Source: JBBCJT01 sp037190665 (GTDB lineage: Bacteria > Pseudomonadota > Alphaproteobacteria > Acetobacterales > Acetobacteraceae). Taken from it: 10,206 nt of DNA. A program made the position numbers and the translations under genes. Location: positions 1 to 10,206 of the forward strand of contig JBBCJT010000121.1 of assembly GCA_037190665.1 (NCBI GenBank), read 5' to 3'. Below, in pieces: positions 5,977 through 10,206 of the stretch. A model generated the notes under the pieces. That model had not been told where the DNA came from. It worked only from the letters and a program-made list of their open reading frames with translations, and searched no databases. The first letter of the stretch is position 1; every line of letters starts with the position of its first letter.

Positions 5977-7086
5977 GTGCGGCCGCGCTTCATCGGCAGC
6001 GAGATCTACCGCCGCTCGACCTACGGGCCGAAGCACCCGCTCGCCATTCCGCGCGTCTCCACCGTCACCGATCTGTGCCGCACGCTGGGCTGGCTGCCCG
6101 ACGAGGTGTTCGTCACCGCGCCCAAGGCCGAGGTGGCGGCGCTGACGCGCTTCCATCACCCCGACTACGTCGCCGCCCTGCAACGCGCGGAGGCGACGCA
6201 GACGGTCAGCCCGGAGGACCGCGCGCGCTTCCGCATCGGCGCCGACGGCAACCCGGTCTATCGCGAGGTGTTCAGCCGCCCGGCCACCAGCGCCGGCGGC
6301 ATGCTGCTCGCGGCGTCCATGCTGCGCGACGGCGGCGTCGCCTACGTGCCCGGCGGCGGCACGCATCACGGCCGTCCGGACCGGGCGAGCGGGTTCTGCT
6401 ACCTCAACGATCCCGTGCTCGCGATCCTGGCGCTGCTGGATGCCGGGCTGATGCGCGTGGCCTATCTGGATCTGGACGCGCATCACGGCGACGGCGTGCA
6501 GGATGCGTTCGCCGGCGATGCGCGGGTGCTGACGGTCTCCATCCACGAGGCGCGGCGCTGGCCGTTCACCGGTGCGGCGGATGACGATGCCGGCGGATCG
6601 GCGCTGAACCTGCCCGTGCCTGAAGGCTTCAACGACGACGAGTTCGCGCTGCTGCTGGAGGAGGTCGCGCTGCCCGCCATCGCCGCGCACCGGCCGCAGG
6701 CGCTGGTCGTGCAGTGCGGCGCCGATGCGCTGCTGGAAGACCCGCTATCCCGCCTCGCGCTCTCCAACAACAGCCATCACGCGGCGATCCGGGCGGTGCG
6801 CCCTCTCGCGCCGCGGCTGATCGTGACCGGAGGCGGGGGCTACAATCCGTGGTCGGTCGGGCGCTGCTGGGCGCGGGTCTGGGCGGCGCTGAACGATCTG
6901 GAAGAGCCCGCCCGCCTGCCGCCCGCTGCCGAGGCGGTGTTGCGCGGGCTGGTGCTGAACCGCGCCGCCGGCCGCGCCCCGCCCGAGGACTGGTTCACCA
7001 CCCTGATCGACCCGTATCGTGGCGGGCCGGTCCGCGACGAGGTCCGCGCACTCGTCCGGATGCAGATGCGAAGGATCGCCGCATGA
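5977..7086 (+). CDS. acuC: AcuC-family (class I/II histone deacetylase-like) deacetylase
   Basis: This 369-residue protein has the full arginase/deacetylase-fold active site. It shows a His pair at H130-H131 (THHGRPDRASGFCYLND), the zinc ligands D167 and H169 in LDLDAHHGDG, a third zinc ligand D255 in GADALLEDPLS, and the transition-state tyrosine Y289 in TGGGGY. Length matches AcuC proteins. In Bacillus, AcuC removes acetyl groups from lysines of AMP-forming acetyl-CoA synthetase and so activates it; by family this is a cytoplasmic Zn-dependent lysine deacetylase. Polyamine or other small-molecule deacetylation cannot be excluded, since bacterial members vary. It starts with GTG 12 bases after the lyase gene and its stop overlaps the DUF192 start (ATGA). 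The neighbourhood fits short-chain acid metabolism, but no acyl-CoA synthetase is in the window. Confidence 0.9.
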   Translation: MRPRFIGSEIYRRSTYGPKHPLAIPRVSTVTDLCRTLGWLPDEVFVTAPKAEVAALTRFHHPDYVAALQRAEATQTVSPEDRARFRIGADGNPVYREVFSRPATSAGGMLLAASMLRDGGVAYVPGGGTHHGRPDRASGFCYLNDPVLAILALLDAGLMRVAYLDLDAHHGDGVQDAFAGDARVLTVSIHEARRWPFTGAADDDAGGSALNLPVPEGFNDDEFALLLEEVALPAIAAHRPQALVVQCGADALLEDPLSRLALSNNSHHAAIRAVRPLAPRLIVTGGGGYNPWSVGRCWARVWAALNDLEEPARLPPAAEAVLRGLVLNRAAGRAPPEDWFTTLIDPYRGGPVRDEVRALVRMQMRRIAA

Positions 7087-7550
7087 ATCGCCGCCTGCTC
7101 ATTTCCGCCTTCGCGGCCGTGGCCGCCGGCGCCGCCGCGCAGAACGGCCCCCAGCCGGAACTGCCGAAGGACCGGCTGGTGATCCTCACCCGCGACGGCA
7201 CGCGGCACGAATTCATGGTGGAGATGGCGCTGACGCCGGACCAGCAGACGGTGGGGCTGATGTTCCGCCCTTCGGTGCCGCCTGATGGCGGAATGCTGTT
7301 CGACTGGGGCAGCCCGCGCGATTCGGCGATGTGGATGCGCAACACCATCACCTCGCTCGACATGGTGTTCATCAATGCGGACGGCGCCATCCGGCGGATC
7401 GCGGAGCGCACCGTGCCGCTCTCGCTCGCCACCATCGACAGCCGCGGGCCGGTGCGCGCGACGCTGGAACTGGCCGCCGGCACCGCGCAGCGGCTGGATA
7501 TCCGGGTGGGCGACAAGGTGCTGCACCCGATCTTCGGGACCGCGCCGTAG
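7083..7550 (+). CDS. DUF192 family exported protein
   Basis: The product is 155 residues. It begins with MNRR followed by an Ala-rich hydrophobic stretch to about residue 19 (AAGAAAQ), a typical Sec signal peptide with a possible cleavage site after the alanines. The rest is a single DUF192 domain: GLMFRPSVPPDGGMLF, then MWMRNT, LDMVFI and a C-terminal VGDKVLHP region. The molecular function of DUF192 is unknown; members are small beta-rich proteins, usually exported in proteobacteria. The ATG overlaps the acuC stop as ATGA and is preceded by a good AAGGA at 7071-7075 with seven bases of spacing, so the start is well supported. Family certain, role unknown; no functional link to its neighbours is visible. 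Confidence 0.92.
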   Translation: MNRRLLISAFAAVAAGAAAQNGPQPELPKDRLVILTRDGTRHEFMVEMALTPDQQTVGLMFRPSVPPDGGMLFDWGSPRDSAMWMRNTITSLDMVFINADGAIRRIAERTVPLSLATIDSRGPVRATLELAAGTAQRLDIRVGDKVLHPIFGTAP

Positions 7551-7628
7551 GGTTTCCGGGACCCCTCTGGACAGGAGCGCGCCGCTGGTCCGAGATCGCG
7601 GCATGTCGCACACCCCCGTGAGCCTGCC

Positions 7629-8918
7629 GTGACCGCCCTCGATCCCGGCGCCGCCCGCGCCATCCTCGACGCCGTCGCCGCGCGCGAGGCGGATGCGGAG
7701 CGGATGCTCGCGCGGCTGGTCGCCCATCCCTCCACGCTGGGCAACGAGGCGTCCTGCCTCGACGAGATGGCGACGATCTACGGCGAACTGGGCTTAACGC
7801 CGCGGCGCGTGCCGACCGACCCGGCCGCGCTCGCCAGCCATCCCGGCTTCTCGCCGCCGCTGATCTCCTACGAGGGGCGGGACAACGTCGTCGCCGTGCA
7901 CCGGCCGAAGGAAACGCGCGGCCGGTCGCTGATGCTTCAGGGACATATCGACGTGGTGCCGGAAGGCGCCGCCGACCTGTGGACCTCGCCGCCCTATCAG
8001 GCGCGCATCGCGAACGGGCGGATGTACGGGCGCGGCGCGGGCGACATGAAGGCGGGCGTCGTCAGCTACCTGATGGCGTATCAGGCCATCCGCGATGCCG
8101 GCCTGTCGCCGGCGGCCGAGGTGCAGATGGCCGCGGTGATCGAGGAGGAATGCACCGGCAACGGCGCGCTCGCGGTGATGCAGGCGTTGCCCAAGCCGGA
8201 TGCGGCGATCATCCCGGAACCGGGGCCGGAGCATATCGCGATCTATACCGCCGAGGTCGGGGTGATCTGGGCCTGGGTGACGGTCACCGGCAGGCCGACC
8301 CATGTGCGCGAGATGCACGCGGGCGTGAACGCGATCGAGGCCGCGAACATCATCGCCGCGCGCTTCAAGGAGTACGAGGCGAAGGCGAATGCGGCAGAAC
8401 TGATCCATCCCGCCTTCCACGGCAACAACCACCCGGTGAACGTGAATTTCGGTACCGTGGAGGGTGGCGAGTGGAACTCGTCGGTGCCGACGCGGGCACG
8501 TATCGGCATGCGCGTGGGGCTGATGATCGGCAATCCGGCACGCAAGGTCGCCGCCGAGATCGAGGCGCTGGTCGCCGAGGCGGCCGCCGACCCCAAGCTG
8601 CGCGGCGCGAAGGTGAAGGTGGAGTTCAAGGGCTTCATGGCCGATGGCTGCACCTTCCCCATGGACTCGCCGCTGCATCAGGCGGTGATCCGCCATCATG
8701 ACGGCATCGTCGGCGGCGCGCCGCGCACCTATGCCGCATCGGGACTCACCGACGGGCGGTTCTACGAGCTGTACCAGTCCACGCCCTGCTGCGTGTACGG
8801 CCCCGATGCGACGGACATCCACGGCATCGACGAAAGCGTCGGCCTCGCCTCGATGCACCAGGTCACCCGCGTGCTGGCGCTGACCATCGCGGAGTGGTGC
8901 GGGCTGGAACGCGCCTGA
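7629..8918 (+). CDS. M20-family amidohydrolase (ArgE/DapE-type deacylase)
   Basis: The 429-residue enzyme has the complete co-catalytic zinc site of M20 peptidases: GHIDVVPEG with H106 and catalytic D108, GAGDMKAG with bridging D139, EEE at E172-E174, and the late ligand H398 in HGIDESV. The lid/dimerisation domain occupies roughly residues 210-320. Such enzymes hydrolyse amide bonds of N-acyl amino acids or similar compounds. The WTSPPYQ and GRMYGRGAGDMK segments resemble enzymes named acetylornithine deacetylase or formyl-aminopyrimidine deformylase, so substrate is open and no symbol is given. It starts with GTG; no in-frame start lies further upstream and no clear Shine-Dalgarno is seen. 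The 78-base gap before it is the longest in the rightward series after the divergent region, so it may have its own promoter, but I cannot identify one with confidence. Confidence 0.9.
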   Translation: MTALDPGAARAILDAVAAREADAERMLARLVAHPSTLGNEASCLDEMATIYGELGLTPRRVPTDPAALASHPGFSPPLISYEGRDNVVAVHRPKETRGRSLMLQGHIDVVPEGAADLWTSPPYQARIANGRMYGRGAGDMKAGVVSYLMAYQAIRDAGLSPAAEVQMAAVIEEECTGNGALAVMQALPKPDAAIIPEPGPEHIAIYTAEVGVIWAWVTVTGRPTHVREMHAGVNAIEAANIIAARFKEYEAKANAAELIHPAFHGNNHPVNVNFGTVEGGEWNSSVPTRARIGMRVGLMIGNPARKVAAEIEALVAEAAADPKLRGAKVKVEFKGFMADGCTFPMDSPLHQAVIRHHDGIVGGAPRTYAASGLTDGRFYELYQSTPCCVYGPDATDIHGIDESVGLASMHQVTRVLALTIAEWCGLERA

Positions 8919-8928
8919 CCGCGCGCGC

Positions 8929-9465
8929 ATGGAGCCGGTCACGCTGCATTCCCGGCGGCTGATCCTGCGTCCGTGGCGCGCCACGGACCTCGATCCGCTG
9001 TTCGTGCTCAACAGTGATGCGCAGAGCATGCGCTACTTCGCTTCCGTTCACACGCGCGCGGAAAGCGATGCGTGGGCGGGGCGGATGCAGGCCCATATCG
9101 ACGCGCATGGCTGGGGCTTCTGGGTCGTGGAGGAGAAGGGCGGTACGCCCTTCGTGGGCGTGGTCGGGCTGCAGACGATCCGGTGGCAGGCGCGCTTCAC
9201 GCCGGCGGTGGAGATCGGCTGGCGCGTTGCGCCCGCCCATCGCCGCAAGGGGATCGCGGAGGAAGCCGCGCGCGCGGCGCTCGGGTTCGGCTTCGACCGG
9301 CTCGGCCTCGACGAGATCGTCGCCTTCACCGTGCCGGTGAACGAGCCTTCCTGGCGCATGATGGAGAAGCTCGGCATGCGCGCCGACGGGATGTTCGACC
9401 ATCCGCGGCTGCCGGATGGCCATCCCTACAAGCCACACCTTCTCTATCGTATCGCGCGGAGCTGA
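8929..9465 (+). CDS. GNAT-family N-acetyltransferase (RimJ/RimL type)
   Basis: The 178-residue protein is a single GNAT domain. The opening LHSRRLILRPWRATDLDPL is the standard start of the RimJ/RimL-like subgroup. Acetyl-CoA pyrophosphate binding motif A is seen as GWRVAPAHRRKGIAEEA, with R105-R106-K107-G108-I109-A110, and the downstream VNEPSWRMMEKLGM (N138 to M149) is the usual motif B with the conserved Asn. It would transfer acetyl from acetyl-CoA to an amine; whether to a protein N-terminus, antibiotic or metabolite is unknown. It sits ten bases after one M20 hydrolase and one base before a second, so it is likely cotranscribed with both. No Shine-Dalgarno is visible; translation may depend on the upstream gene. 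Confidence 0.9.
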   Translation: MEPVTLHSRRLILRPWRATDLDPLFVLNSDAQSMRYFASVHTRAESDAWAGRMQAHIDAHGWGFWVVEEKGGTPFVGVVGLQTIRWQARFTPAVEIGWRVAPAHRRKGIAEEAARAALGFGFDRLGLDEIVAFTVPVNEPSWRMMEKLGMRADGMFDHPRLPDGHPYKPHLLYRIARS

Positions 9466-9466
9466 C

Positions 9467-10206
9467 ATGAGCCGATCCGACCTGCCGCTGTCCGGCGAAC
9501 GTCTGTGGGACAGCCTGCACGCGATGGCGCGGATCGGCGCGCGGCCGGATGGCGGCGTGAACCGCCTTGCGCTGACGGCGGAGGACGCCGCCGCGCGCGC
9601 CCTGCTGCGGGACTGGGCGCAGGCGGCCGGATGCACGCTGCGGGTGGACAGGCTCGGCAGCATGTATCTCACCTATCCGGGCGCCGATCCCGCGCGCGCA
9701 CCGGTCGCGGTGGGCAGCCATCTCGACAGTGTCCCGACGGGAGGGAAGTACGACGGCGTCTATGGCGTGCTGGCGGGGCTGGAGATCGTCCGCGCCCTGC
9801 ATGCGGCGGGCCGGCGCACGCGCGCGCCGATCGCCGTCGTCAACTGGTCGAACGAGGAAGGCTCCCGCTTCTCCCCGGTGATGGCGGCGAGCGGGGCGGC
9901 GATGGGTTTCGCCAGCGTGGACTCGGTGCTCGCCGCGCCCGACCTCTTCGGCACCACCAGCTATGGCGCAGCACTCGCCGGATGCGGCTGGGCGGGGGAG
10001 GCGGACCCGCAGGACGCGCAGCGCTTCGCCGCCTATTTCGAGGCGCATATCGAGCAGGGGCCGCTCCTCGAACGCGCGGGCGTTCCCATCGGCGTCGTCA
10101 CCCATGGCCTCGGCGTCTCGCATTTCGACGTGGTGGCGACGGGCGAGGACGGGCATGTCGGCTCGCCCATGGAAGGCCGCCGCGATGCGCTGGCAGCGGC
10201 GGCGGA
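9467..10206 (+). CDS. Allantoate / N-carbamoyl-L-amino-acid amidohydrolase, M20 family (3' end cut by window edge)
   Basis: About 246 residues are present of a family usually slightly over 400 long; the frame is open to the right edge. The di-metal site of the AllC/HyuC group is clear: GSHLDSVPTGGKYDG with H85 and D96, NEEGSRF with E130-E131, and HIEQGPLLE with H194. The start of the dimerisation domain follows, with GHVGSPMEGRRDA where most relatives have GHAGxxPM. The last His ligand lies beyond the window. Family members hydrolyse allantoate, ureidoglycolate, beta-ureidopropionate or N-carbamoyl amino acids, releasing ammonia and CO2; which one cannot be told from this part. The ATG at 9467 follows the GNAT stop by one base and has GGAG at 9458-9461, five bases away, so it is part of the same transcript. 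Confidence 0.92.
   Translation, partial: MSRSDLPLSGERLWDSLHAMARIGARPDGGVNRLALTAEDAAARALLRDWAQAAGCTLRVDRLGSMYLTYPGADPARAPVAVGSHLDSVPTGGKYDGVYGVLAGLEIVRALHAAGRRTRAPIAVVNWSNEEGSRFSPVMAASGAAMGFASVDSVLAAPDLFGTTSYGAALAGCGWAGEADPQDAQRFAAYFEAHIEQGPLLERAGVPIGVVTHGLGVSHFDVVATGEDGHVGSPMEGRRDALAAAA

Noticed and set aside
4968..6584. A 538-codon plus-strand open frame overlapping the lyase and acuC genes
   Set aside because: It is the alternative frame of two genes with complete catalytic motifs and encodes mostly Arg/Gly/Ala/His with no domain.
7581..7602. A short inverted repeat (GCCGC / GCGGC) in the 78-base gap before the M20 gene, considered as a terminator
   Set aside because: The stem is only five pairs with a 12-base loop and no T-run follows; repeats of this size arise by chance in such GC-rich sequence.
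9326..10156. A 276-codon minus-strand frame opposite the GNAT and AllC-type genes
   Set aside because: Antisense shadow with Arg/His/Ala bias; the plus strand carries clear GNAT and M20 metal-site motifs across the same bases.

Overview
The window is GC-rich (roughly 70 % by eye) and densely coded. All of its recognisable genes belong to families common in aerobic Alphaproteobacteria. Gene content, the CoxG/CoxD/CoxE trio, GTG starts, and promoters with a TAGGGT -10 box directly before the start codon suggest an Acetobacteraceae-type organism (Roseomonas and relatives). That placement is an inference; there is no rRNA or other marker gene here. I see no mobile elements, CRISPR arrays, tRNAs or rRNAs.

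Left block (about 1-2658, minus strand). Three genes read leftwards in the order coxG, coxD, coxE: a membrane-anchored SRPBCC protein, a MoxR-family AAA+ ATPase, and a VWA-domain protein that runs off the left edge. They are translationally coupled by 4-base GTGA and ATGA overlaps. This trio is the maturation set that accompanies carbon monoxide dehydrogenase and related molybdenum hydroxylases. The structural large, medium and small subunits are not in the window.

Divergent intergenic region (2659-2794, 136 bases). It carries a candidate promoter for each direction.

Right block (2795-10206, plus strand). Eight genes follow with short gaps or overlaps: a zinc-ribbon plus metallo-beta-lactamase-fold protein with a degraded metal motif; an ion-transporter-superfamily antiporter or carboxylate carrier; a methylisocitrate lyase-like enzyme; an AcuC-type deacetylase; an exported DUF192 protein; an M20 ArgE/DapE-type amidohydrolase; a GNAT acetyltransferase; and an M20 allantoate/N-carbamoyl-amino-acid amidohydrolase cut by the right edge. 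The first two genes each have a near-identical promoter that would start the transcript at or next to the A of ATG, so both mRNAs are predicted to be leaderless. The transporter, lyase and AcuC genes may form a small carboxylate-use unit, in which AcuC would activate an acyl-CoA synthetase. The last genes look like scavenging of amide- or carbamoyl-containing nitrogen compounds. These pathway links are inferred from neighbourhood only.

I see no clearly new biological system. The most notable signals are the duplicated leaderless promoter architecture and the degraded active-site motif of the metallo-beta-lactamase-fold protein.
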